Shown: in pieces, positions 23,108 to 30,245 of the stretch | How the letters are laid out: every line of letters begins with the position of its first letter | Position numbering within the stretch: position 1 is the stretch's first letter | Assembly (NCBI GenBank): GCA_005239465.1 | Contig: SPAW01000062.1 | Coordinates: 1 to 32,881, forward strand | Source of the DNA: Nitrospira sp. | GTDB taxonomy: Bacteria; Nitrospirota; Nitrospiria; Nitrospirales; Nitrospiraceae | Length of the DNA stretch: 32,881 bases | Direction of reading: 5' to 3' | The notes under the pieces: model-generated | Seen by the model: only the letters and a program-made list of their open reading frames with translations | The model's database searches: none | What the model was told of the DNA's origin: nothing | Made by a program: the position numbers and the translations under genes

Positions 23108-23551
23108 ATGAAACAGGTCGCGATCATTAGTGTCATCCTGGTGCTCATGGGAATGACGGCCTGTTCGTCAAAGCAAAAACCACTGGTTCCGCTTGCGCTT
23201 ATCGACAGCGGGGTGAAGCCCCAGGCGATGACATTGACGGAACAGGGGACTCAGGCCTATCAGGCCAAACAGTTTGAAGACGCCAAAAAATATTTTGAAC
23301 AAGCGGTCGCAGCAGCGCCCCAGTCTGGGCAGGCTCATTATAACTACGCCTTGTCCCTGAATGCGCTCGGCGATTCAGAAGTCGCGCGGCAGCATTTTCT
23401 TGAAGCGGCAAATCTGGCTCCAGGGGACAAGACCATCTGGGACTCTCCAGCGTTGGCGCCGTTCGGCAACCCGTACCCTAAGGGATACTCAAAAGAACGC
23501 CCCTACGGGCCCAATCGAATGATCTTCCCCGGCCAACGACCAAAGCAATAA
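23108..23551 (+). CDS. TPR-repeat lipoprotein
   Basis: A 147-residue predicted lipoprotein. A short signal peptide (MKQVAIISVILVLMGMTAC) ends in a lipobox-like MTAC, giving lipid attachment at Cys19. Residues about 42-110 hold two TPR units: AYQAKQFEDAKKYFEQAVAA and HYNYALSLNALGDSEVARQH. The tail is Pro/Gly/Tyr-rich. The ATG at 23108 has AGAGGGA just before it; a longer in-frame start at 23006 lies within the DUF507 gene and would hide the signal peptide. It probably sits on the periplasmic side of a membrane as a small binding adaptor. Partner unknown. Confidence 0.85.
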   Translation: MKQVAIISVILVLMGMTACSSKQKPLVPLALIDSGVKPQAMTLTEQGTQAYQAKQFEDAKKYFEQAVAAAPQSGQAHYNYALSLNALGDSEVARQHFLEAANLAPGDKTIWDSPALAPFGNPYPKGYSKERPYGPNRMIFPGQRPKQ

Positions 23552-23561
23552 GGATAGGCAC

Positions 23562-24029
23562 ATGGCCAAGGAACTAGTGGTTGGGGATAAGGCGCCGGAA
23601 CTCTCGCTTCCGGACCAACATGGCATGACGGTCACGTTGAAGCGCTTCAAAGGCAAGCAGATCGTGCTGTACTTCTATCCGAAAGACGATACGCCCGGTT
23701 GCACAAAAGAGTCCTGTGACTTTCGCGACGTGGAATCGCAGATCCTGCGGGCTGGAGGCGTGATCGTGGGAGTGAGCCTGGATGGGAAGGAGTCCCACCA
23801 GAAGTTCATCAAGAAGTTCGGACTGCCTTTTTCGCTGCTCAGCGACGAGGATGCCTCGATCTCCAAGGCCTATGGCGTGTATAAAGAAAAGAACATGTAC
23901 GGCAGAAAGTATTGGGGCATTGAGCGCAGTACGTTCGTCATCGATGCCGATGGAAAACTGAAGGCGATCTTCCGAAAGGCCAAGGTCGACGGACACGTCG
24001 ACGAAGTGTTGACGGCGTTACGGGCATAG
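23562..24029 (+). CDS. bcp: Thiol peroxidase of the Bcp/PrxQ type
   Basis: A 155-residue peroxiredoxin that reduces hydrogen peroxide and organic peroxides, using thioredoxin as reductant. The peroxidatic Cys47 lies in YPKDDTPGCTKESC with the resolving Cys52 five residues later, the classic PrxQ pattern. Thr44 and Pro40 of the active-site loop and the later RSTFVIDADG segment are also present. AAGGATA serves as the ribosome-binding site. It ends the run of genes that begins at 22062. The thioredoxin at 7500 is a possible partner, though it is not linked in position. Confidence 0.96.
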   Translation: MAKELVVGDKAPELSLPDQHGMTVTLKRFKGKQIVLYFYPKDDTPGCTKESCDFRDVESQILRAGGVIVGVSLDGKESHQKFIKKFGLPFSLLSDEDASISKAYGVYKEKNMYGRKYWGIERSTFVIDADGKLKAIFRKAKVDGHVDEVLTALRA

Positions 24030-24085
24030 TTAGTTGTTGCACACGGACGCCGCCCCTCCTGGATTCTGAATAGGGCGATGCGGGC

Positions 24086-24379
24086 TAGCTCACATTGTTC
24101 ATGAGGGTTCATCGCGAAGTCGCCAAGCGAGACAGGCGCGCGGAGGCCAGGGGACTGGCTCTGCCGTCTGACTTCGGCGAGCTCAGTCGAGCCGCGGCAG
24201 TGCCTGTCCCGTTGCTCCTCCGGGGACAGGCGCCAGGCAGAAAGGCGCCTGTCCCCAACAGTATGTTGACCGACCGAGCGGCGAGCACGCCCGCCTGGGT
24301 GTTGTACCGTTCTCGTCCAGGTTTGTCGCAGCGGCGAATCCGCGATTGCAGTAGAAGCGTGCATGAATAATGCGGGCTA
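24086..24379. repeat. Mobile-like intergenic element, copy 1, with imperfect 18-base terminal inverted repeats
   Basis: Ends 24086-24103 and 24362-24379 are inverted repeats matching at 15 of 18 positions (right end CATGAATAATGCGGGCTA). The interior carries a perfect 13-base hairpin (24222-24256) and a GACTTCGGCGAGCTCAGTCG word. It encodes no transposase. Its right end matches the right end of the element at 26954-27132 at 15 of 18 positions. No target-site duplication was seen. It fills the 340-base gap after bcp and contains the start codon of the next gene. It resembles MITE- or REP-type elements moved in trans. Confidence 0.6.
24222..24256. repeat. Perfect 13-base hairpin inside copy 1 (REP-like)
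   Basis: Arms GGGGACAGGCGCC (24222-24234) and its exact complement (24244-24256) enclose a 9-base loop. A partial extra copy of the arm (TGCCTGTCCCG) lies just upstream at 24201-24211. The next few bases after the hairpin are CAACAG, not T-rich, so it is not a standard terminator for bcp, though it could stop or protect transcripts. Confidence 0.7.
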
Positions 24380-25239
24380 AGATTCACATCCTCCGCAGAA
24401 CGTGGTTCCTCTCACTCTTGATCACTTGTCTCAGTATGTGCCCCGCAGCCGCGGGGGAGAAAGCTGCGACCACGCTGTCGGTCAAGGACAACCTTACTTC
24501 ACCCAATCAGTCCGCGGCCATCGAAGCACGGCTTGTCGCCAAGGGTCTGTTGATGAGTGCCGGGCTTGGGGGAGAGCCGCTCGAACTGGTCGTGGATGGT
24601 AAAGTCGTCGCCACGGCCATGACCGGCGGGGATGGCAAGGCGTTCTTGGCATACACACCAAAGGCGCAAGGTGTGGTACCGGTTCAGGTCCGAGTCGGCA
24701 GCAGTCCACGTGTCCCTCCGGCAGAAGGTCAGGCGAATCTTGCGGTCTGGGAACGGCGCAATCCCATTGTGGCGATTGAAATGGCCGCGTTGATCGATGA
24801 ACCGTCCTTGCCGAGTCCGCTCCCGGCCATCGGTCTCAAGCTTGAATCGGAGAGAAAGCCGATGCCCGATGCGGCGACTGAACTGGGGAAGCTCACGCAG
24901 TTCTATTACAGAGTCATTTATGTCGTGGCATCGCCCGCGGAGGCGGATGGGTTTCACGCGAGTACGCAGGCGAGAGAGTGGCTGAAGACCCACAAGTTCC
25001 CGACCGGCTATGTGCTGGTGCTTCCGCCTGGCGAGAACGCATTGGGAACGAAGATCGACGAGCTCCATGCAGCGGGCTGGAAAACGATCAAGACCGGGAT
25101 TGGCCGTACGAAAGCCTTTGCCGAAGCCTTTCTGCAGCGGCGCTTAGAAGCCGTGATCGTGCCCGAACCAGCCAAAGGCGAAGCCCCGCGCAAAGCGAAG
25201 GTGGCGAAGCAGTGGAAAGAGGTGCGGAAGAAACTGTAG
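24370..25239 (+). CDS. Exported protein of unknown function with possible HAD-like C-terminal domain
   Basis: A 289-residue protein with a signal peptide (TWFLSLLITCLSMCPAAA). Residues about 30-125 look like an immunoglobulin-type beta domain (LELVVDGKVVATAMTGGDGKAFLAY...). The C-terminal part (about 180-275) alternates strands and helices (YYRVIYVVASPAEAD, REWLKTHKFPTGYVLVLPPG, WKTIKTGIG) in a way that recalls the LNS2/DUF2183 HAD-like phosphatase group. I see no catalytic DxDxT, so activity is doubtful. The start ATG lies inside the right terminal repeat of the upstream element and has no clear ribosome-binding site, so start choice and expression are uncertain. No partner is evident; the next gene is convergent. 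Confidence 0.6.
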   Translation: MRAKIHILRRTWFLSLLITCLSMCPAAAGEKAATTLSVKDNLTSPNQSAAIEARLVAKGLLMSAGLGGEPLELVVDGKVVATAMTGGDGKAFLAYTPKAQGVVPVQVRVGSSPRVPPAEGQANLAVWERRNPIVAIEMAALIDEPSLPSPLPAIGLKLESERKPMPDAATELGKLTQFYYRVIYVVASPAEADGFHASTQAREWLKTHKFPTGYVLVLPPGENALGTKIDELHAAGWKTIKTGIGRTKAFAEAFLQRRLEAVIVPEPAKGEAPRKAKVAKQWKEVRKKL

Positions 25240-25424
25240 CCCTGTCAGTGTTATTGTCAGGTGTCGAATTGCTTCATCTTCCCTTTCTGACCCCAGCTCT
25301 AAGAGATATAGGCAGTCATTTCTTCGTGAGACTTTTCCTCTTCGGACTAGGGCTAACTTTCCACGAGGCAGGGCTGTTGGGGATTGCCAGTGATTCGAAG
25401 GGTCGCAAGCAGTGAGAAAATGGC

Positions 25425-26042
25425 TTAAAAAATCCGGCGGAAGTGCTTGGAATGGATGCCGGATTCGTCTGCAAATCCGAGCGATCCCTTGTCCGGGCTC
25501 CCGGTATCGTTCAGGTCGATTCGGTAATGCCCACGGACTGCTTCCATGGCGACTTCGAACGGGATGGCGTCGGGGTAGAGGTTGCCGGGAGCGTGGGCCC
25601 CTCGTGTCAAGGTGCGGATGGTATCTGCTTCCGCATACTTTTTGTCGGAAAAAATATAGATATCTGCGATCGCATGGTCGCCGAGCTTGTGACCTGGGGT
25701 GGTGGGAGGCACATGATCGCTGAGACTGCCGGCGAGCCGTTCCTGTTTGAATCGTTTTAATAGGCCGATGACTTGACTGTCCGTTGCTTGAGGAGGCACG
25801 ACAAGCCCAATGGTGTTCATTTCTGCGATGGTCGTCTGGACTTTGAAAATAACGGGAGCCGCTTCGGGGTCTTCGATGACTGGAGCGGTGGGGCCTTCGG
25901 TGCCAGTCGCCTGTTTGTTTCTGGAACTCGGCACAATCAGGGCGACAAAGAGCCAGAGTCCCAGGAGGATGCCGAACACCACGAGTAACGGGTGGGCGCC
26001 GGCGCGTTTACCTTCTTCGTATGGATCTTGATTCTCGCTCAT
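25425..26042 (-). CDS. Membrane-anchored protein of unknown function
   Basis: A 205-residue protein with one N-terminal membrane helix (about 18-38, LLVVFGILLGLWLFVALIV) preceded by a short charged cytoplasmic part, so most of it would face the periplasm. The soluble part has no motif I recognise; a stretch IADIYIFSDKKYAEADTI looks like a small alpha/beta domain. Its start overlaps the mazG stop by four bases (ATGA), so translation is probably coupled to mazG. That link is the only clue to role, and MazG is cytoplasmic, so the pairing may be only positional. Confidence 0.7.
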   Translation of the reverse strand: MSENQDPYEEGKRAGAHPLLVVFGILLGLWLFVALIVPSSRNKQATGTEGPTAPVIEDPEAAPVIFKVQTTIAEMNTIGLVVPPQATDSQVIGLLKRFKQERLAGSLSDHVPPTTPGHKLGDHAIADIYIFSDKKYAEADTIRTLTRGAHAPGNLYPDAIPFEVAMEAVRGHYRIDLNDTGSPDKGSLGFADESGIHSKHFRRIF

Positions 26043-26935
26043 GCCTGGACATCCTTCTTCGGTGGGGCTTCTGCGGGTGTGTCATGCGGGCGTCCGCTCA
26101 GGCGCTGTTTCGCTTCGCCCCAAAGGGCATCCATCTCAGCCAGCGTCATGTCTGTCAGCGACCGGCCCATCTCCGCCGCTTGCGCTTCCACGAGATGAAA
26201 GCGGTCAATAAAGCGGTTAGTCGATCCGCGAAGAGCCTCCTCAGGATTGACCTTGAGGAAGCGGGCGAGGTTGACGAGGGAGAACAGGATGTCTCCCAGC
26301 TCTGCTTCGATGTGTTCGCGTCCACTGAGTTGACTCGGCGCTGATTCCGTCTCGGACAGACTCTGGGACACTGCGTCGCGCAACTCGCCGATTTCTTCTG
26401 CTACTTTTCCAAAGACCTGTTTAAGGCCTGCGGCATTATGCGGCCAATCGAATCCGACTCGGGCGGCTCTGCCTTGTGTCTGATAGGCCCGCAACAGCGC
26501 CGGCAAGGTTTTCGGCACTCCTTCAAGCGCAGACTGCGTACTACCGGCCGCTTCCCGTTCGGCGCGCTTGATCTGTTCCCATTGGCTTAAGACCTGCTCG
26601 CCATTCGTGAGGGCGCCGGCTTCGTCGCCGTTCCCGAACACGTGAGGATGTCGGCGAATTAATTTTGTGGCGAGAACGTCGAGGACATCCTCAACCGTAA
26701 AGGTTCCCGCTTCTGCGGCAATCTGGCTGTGAAAGATAACTTGGAGGAGAACGTCGCCCAGTTCCTCGCGCAGCTTCGTGTGATCTTGCTGGTCGATCGT
26801 CTCCAGGACTTCATACGTCTCCTCGAGAAGGTAGGGTTTCAACGACTCATGGCTCTGCTTCCGATCCCACGGGCACCCATTGGGGGCGCGGAGGGTCGCC
26901 ATGAGTTCGATCAGTTTGGTAAATCGTTCAGACAT
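26039..26935 (-). CDS. mazG: Nucleoside triphosphate pyrophosphohydrolase MazG
   Basis: MazG converts (d)NTPs to NMPs plus pyrophosphate, cleaning the nucleotide pool and in E. coli lowering ppGpp. The 298-residue protein has two MazG domains in tandem. The first (about 1-120) carries the metal-binding EExxE...ExxD pattern: CPWDRKQSHESLKPYLLEET with Glu38/Glu39/Glu42, then REELGDVLLQ with Glu57/Glu58/Asp61. The second (about 170-260) has EEIGELRDAV and EAELGDILFSLVN. It is slightly longer than E. coli MazG (263), through its N- and C-terminal tails. Its upstream region contains the repeat element at 26954. Its stop overlaps the start of the membrane protein gene. Confidence 0.96.
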   Translation of the reverse strand: MSERFTKLIELMATLRAPNGCPWDRKQSHESLKPYLLEETYEVLETIDQQDHTKLREELGDVLLQVIFHSQIAAEAGTFTVEDVLDVLATKLIRRHPHVFGNGDEAGALTNGEQVLSQWEQIKRAEREAAGSTQSALEGVPKTLPALLRAYQTQGRAARVGFDWPHNAAGLKQVFGKVAEEIGELRDAVSQSLSETESAPSQLSGREHIEAELGDILFSLVNLARFLKVNPEEALRGSTNRFIDRFHLVEAQAAEMGRSLTDMTLAEMDALWGEAKQRLSGRPHDTPAEAPPKKDVQA

Positions 26936-26953
26936 CAGTGTTACAACTGGGCC

Positions 26954-27132
26954 TAGCTCGACTTATTCATAAATACCTGCTGCGACAGCCGATCCTCTCG
27001 CCCGGCGCGGCCGTTCTCATTCAGCCTCCTCGACAGACTGCGAGTATGTCTGCGTCGGCTTCACCTGCGAGCGGCCACGGCGGGCTTCGGTCTCGACAGT
27101 CTCGCGACGGCATTCATGAATCATCCGCGCTA
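26954..27132. repeat. Mobile-like intergenic element, copy 2
   Basis: The right end (27115-27132) matches the right end of copy 1 at 15 of 18 bases. The left end (26954-26971) matches the left end of copy 1 at 13 of 18. The 179-base element is shorter than copy 1. Its interior shares blocks with 1493-1584 (see that entry), including a 21/23 match. Together with copy 1 it defines a dispersed family. It lies in the 339-base divergent gap between mazG and the DUF1844 gene, starting 18 bases from mazG. The rest of the gap (27133-27274) shows only a weak possible promoter. Confidence 0.6.
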
Positions 27133-27274
27133 AAAGTCATTCGATGAGACCAGGATGCGCTGTAACTGTATACCGAGTGTGGCTGCTGCTTCAATGTCGG
27201 GTGGCGGCTTGCGAGCCGATAGGCCCTATGGTAGGGTACCGCCACAGCCATGTGAGTGTCTCGGAGAGCGTCCG

Positions 27275-27667
27275 ATGGCAGACCAGGAGCAGGGATTCGT
27301 CGTTCGAGATCGGCGAGGAAGTGGAGGGTCGGAAGACGCTCCGGCCTCTTCTTCGACCACGAAACAGGCGACATCTGCGTCCGCATCGAGGGCTGCGCCG
27401 TCTCAGGAGGCCCCGGCGCTCCCGGTCACGTTCACTTCCTTTGTCGTCTCGCTGGGCTCTTCGTCGCTGATGTTGATGGGGGAGCAACTGGACCCTCATC
27501 AGACGCCGATGCCGGTCAACCTTCCGCAAGCCAAGGAAATCATCGATCTTCTGTCGGTCTTGGAAGACAAGACAAAGGGCAATCTGACCTCTGAAGAGCA
27601 GACGGTCTTGCGTGACATGCTGTATGCGCTCCGCATGAAGTATGTCACGCTGGCCTCACCAAAATAG
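27275..27667 (+). CDS. DUF1844 family protein
   Basis: A 130-residue protein. The first half is low-complexity (Ser/Ala/Thr-rich). The second is the DUF1844 domain: LPVTFTSFVVSLGSSSLMLM, then NLPQAKEIIDLLSVLEDKTK, GNLTSEEQTVL and an ending LYALRMKYV. The family is conserved in many bacteria, but its function is not known. The ATG at 27275 follows a GGAG site; a longer in-frame start (27155) would add 40 residues encoded by non-coding-type sequence. It reads towards ntrY and probably has its own terminator at 27697-27719. Confidence 0.88.
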   Translation: MADQEQGFVVRDRRGSGGSEDAPASSSTTKQATSASASRAAPSQEAPALPVTFTSFVVSLGSSSLMLMGEQLDPHQTPMPVNLPQAKEIIDLLSVLEDKTKGNLTSEEQTVLRDMLYALRMKYVTLASPK

Positions 27668-27696
27668 CCTGGTCTGGAACTCGCCTTTCGGTTCTT

Positions 27697-27719
27697 TCTT
27701 CCGGCTGTCTTCCGGAAGA
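27697..27719 (+). terminator. Hairpin after the DUF1844 gene
   Basis: Perfect 8-base arms TCTTCCGG (27697-27704) and CCGGAAGA (27712-27719) with a 7-base loop, 30 bases after the stop codon. There is no T-run downstream, so it could also act as a transcript-end or attenuator structure before ntrY. Confidence 0.4.
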
Positions 27720-27813
27720 CCACGATCTGCCGGCGGGCTTGAGACTGCCTCGTAAGTTCGTAATAGTCGATAGCATTTCCCTTGCAGGACCGATGCGCAG
27801 AGAGACCGATTAA

Positions 27814-30147
27814 ATGCCTGAGTTGGACCATTCCAAGAGTGGGTTGGGAACTTCTCCCGTGAGCATCAGTGACGCTCAGCGGCTTGCCGTCGGAAACAAG
27901 CCGCGCGTCTCTACTGCTGATCAGCCCAAGGAACCTGAGCGCAAAACGCTCCATCTCCGTCCCGTCTGGATTGTCCTGATCCTCTTGATCCCCTGCTTGG
28001 CGCTGACGCTGTACTACTCGCAGATGGTCGTGCCGGGCAGCGAAGAGACGGACTCGTTCTTGCCCACGACCAGCTACGCGTTCGTTCTCCTCCTGCTCAA
28101 CCTTGACTTGATCGGGTTCGTCGTCCTGACGCTCTTGCTGTCGCGGAACTTGATCAAGGCGTATTTCGAACGGCGGCATCGACTTGTCGGGTCAGGATTT
28201 CGCACCAAGCTCATCGCCGCTTTTATCGGATTCTCCTTGATACCCACCGTGCTGCTTGCGTTGGTCGCGAGCGGGCTCGTCAATAAAGCCGTCGACGTGT
28301 GGTTCAGCGAGCAGATTGAAAAGGTGATGAAGGACTCCTATGAAGTTGCGCGCATGCAGCATGCGGGACACATTGCGCTTGCGGTGCACAGCGGGCGGGC
28401 GATCGGGCAAGAACTGTTTCGCGAAGACATGCTGATTCCGGAGCAGCGCGATTTGCTGGTCGCCGCGATGGCTCGGAAGCGCATGGAATACGGCGTCGCC
28501 GGGATCGAGGTCTTTTCGAGCAAGATGGAAACGCTGACGAAGGCGCTTGATGCGGACGTGCCGACTGGAGTACTGGATCTGCCGATCAGCCAGCTCGTCC
28601 TTCAAGTCATTAATGGGAAGCAGGAGTTTACCTCCGTTCAGGAAGCGCAGACCGGTCGGCTGGTGCGCGCAGGCATTCCGGTGGCCTCCAGCAGTCGGCG
28701 AGGTGAATTGGAAGGGGTCGTGGTCGTCGAAGCCTATGTGCCGGAGTCGTTGTTGACGAAGATGGAAGGGATCGGCCGTCAGTATGCGGAGTATAAACAG
28801 ATCAAGGCGATGAAAAACCCGATCAAGGCCGGTGCCTATCTCTTTGTCGCCGTCGTGACGGTGTTGATTCTCTTCAGCGCCACGTGGTTTGGCTTCTATG
28901 TGGCGCGCGGCATCACCGTCCCGATTCAGCGGCTGGCGGAAGCGACGGAAGCAGTCGCGCAGGGCGATCTGTCGGTAAAGATTGAGGTGAGGGCGACCGA
29001 TGAGATCGGCACCTTGATCGACTCATTTAATCGGATGACCCAGGATCTGCAGGGGAGCAAGTCCAAACTCGAGGAGGCAAACCTCACACTCTGGAACACG
29101 AACGCCGAACTTGATCGCCGCCGCGCCTATATCGAGACGGTGGTGGACACGATCGCCGCCGGACTTCTGTCGATTGATCGGAACGGGGTGATCACCACGT
29201 TCAATCCATCGGGTGAGCGCATTCTGGGGTTGGCTGCCGACCGGTTCCGGGGACGGTCGGCCAATGACGCGTTCAAGGAGTTCGGTCTCGATCTGTTCCA
29301 GACCGCCTATGACCGAATGTTGGGCGATGACCGCGATGACCTGGCCTTGGAAGGCCAGTTGGATGTCCAGGGTAAGCTCATCACGATAGGCTTGAATGGT
29401 TCGCGCATGCGGGATGAGGCGAATAAAGATTTGGGGTTTGTGTTGGTGTTCGAGGACCTGACGGAGTTGATCAAGGCCCAAAAAGTCGCGGCCTGGCAAG
29501 AAGTCGCGAGGCGCGTGGCGCATGAAATCAAGAATCCGCTGACGCCGATTCAATTGTCGGCCCAGCGATTGCGCAAGAAATTCTTCGAGAAGTCGCCGGA
29601 TCTTGATCAGGTATTTGACGATGCGACGAACGTCATCATTAATGAAGTCGGCAGCCTCAAACATATGGTGGACGAGTTTTCAAAATTTGCGCAATTGCCC
29701 GCTCCCCAAATGACATGCCAATCGCTCCACGTCGTGCTGCAGGAAGTGGTGATGTTGTACCGGGCGGCGCAGAAAGACATCGACCTGATTGTGGAACTGG
29801 ACGAAGATCTGCCGTCGGTCAATTTCGATCGGGAGCAGCTGAAACGGGTGTTCGTCAACCTGTTCGACAACGCGATTCAGGCGATGAATCAAAAAGGACG
29901 GCTGTGGGTGAGCACGAAGTACGATACGAAGCGCAAACGGGCGGTGGTGACGGTGGCGGACGAAGGCCCCGGTATCGCCCCGGAGGATCAGGAAAGGCTG
30001 TTCGTGCCGTACTTTACTCGGAAGAAAACCGGGACCGGGTTGGGGCTTGCGATCGTGCGTCGGATCATCACCGATCACGAAGGACAGATTCAAGCCGGGA
30101 ACAACCAGCCGAAGGGAGCGACCTTTACGTTTGATTTGCCGGTGTAA
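27814..30147 (+). CDS. ntrY: NtrY-type membrane sensor histidine kinase
   Basis: A 777-residue NtrY-family sensor. After a polar N-terminus come three membrane helices (about 50-70, 87-110, 132-155). An extracytoplasmic sensor region of some 180 residues follows, then a fourth helix (340-362), a HAMP domain (about 362-415, TVPIQRLAEATEAV), a PAS domain (about 435-550) and the kinase core. The phospho-acceptor is His570 in RVAHEIKNPLTPIQ. The N-box (LFDNAIQAM), DEGPGIAPED and KKTGTGLGL boxes are intact. ntrX follows, so together they form a two-component system; in other bacteria NtrYX responds to nitrogen or redox state. The signal here is not known. Confidence 0.94.
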   Translation: MPELDHSKSGLGTSPVSISDAQRLAVGNKPRVSTADQPKEPERKTLHLRPVWIVLILLIPCLALTLYYSQMVVPGSEETDSFLPTTSYAFVLLLLNLDLIGFVVLTLLLSRNLIKAYFERRHRLVGSGFRTKLIAAFIGFSLIPTVLLALVASGLVNKAVDVWFSEQIEKVMKDSYEVARMQHAGHIALAVHSGRAIGQELFREDMLIPEQRDLLVAAMARKRMEYGVAGIEVFSSKMETLTKALDADVPTGVLDLPISQLVLQVINGKQEFTSVQEAQTGRLVRAGIPVASSSRRGELEGVVVVEAYVPESLLTKMEGIGRQYAEYKQIKAMKNPIKAGAYLFVAVVTVLILFSATWFGFYVARGITVPIQRLAEATEAVAQGDLSVKIEVRATDEIGTLIDSFNRMTQDLQGSKSKLEEANLTLWNTNAELDRRRAYIETVVDTIAAGLLSIDRNGVITTFNPSGERILGLAADRFRGRSANDAFKEFGLDLFQTAYDRMLGDDRDDLALEGQLDVQGKLITIGLNGSRMRDEANKDLGFVLVFEDLTELIKAQKVAAWQEVARRVAHEIKNPLTPIQLSAQRLRKKFFEKSPDLDQVFDDATNVIINEVGSLKHMVDEFSKFAQLPAPQMTCQSLHVVLQEVVMLYRAAQKDIDLIVELDEDLPSVNFDREQLKRVFVNLFDNAIQAMNQKGRLWVSTKYDTKRKRAVVTVADEGPGIAPEDQERLFVPYFTRKKTGTGLGLAIVRRIITDHEGQIQAGNNQPKGATFTFDLPV

Positions 30148-30156
30148 TTAAAGAAA

Positions 30157-30236
30157 GTGACGAGGGACGGGTGATGAGTGACGAGCGTTGAAACGAAACA
30201 CGCTCTACTCATCACCCGTCACCGAGCACTCATCAC
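30157..30236. repeat. Long imperfect hairpin between ntrY and ntrX
   Basis: Outer arms GACGGGTGATGAG (30166-30178) and its exact complement (30208-30220) enclose inner arms GAGCGT (30183-30188) and ACGCTC (30200-30205), with GTGACGAG and ACTCATCAC words around them. It ends ten bases before the ntrX ATG, leaving little room for a ribosome-binding site (GGGGGAAGC). The word style matches the repeats at 315-396 and 22735-22803. Confidence 0.75.
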
Positions 30237-30245
30237 GGGGGAAGC

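Noticed and set aside
26938-27147. Plus-strand frame of 69 codons in the mazG-DUF1844 gap
   Set aside because: It lies inside the repeat element, has low-complexity Ser/Ala/Arg composition and no ribosome-binding site.
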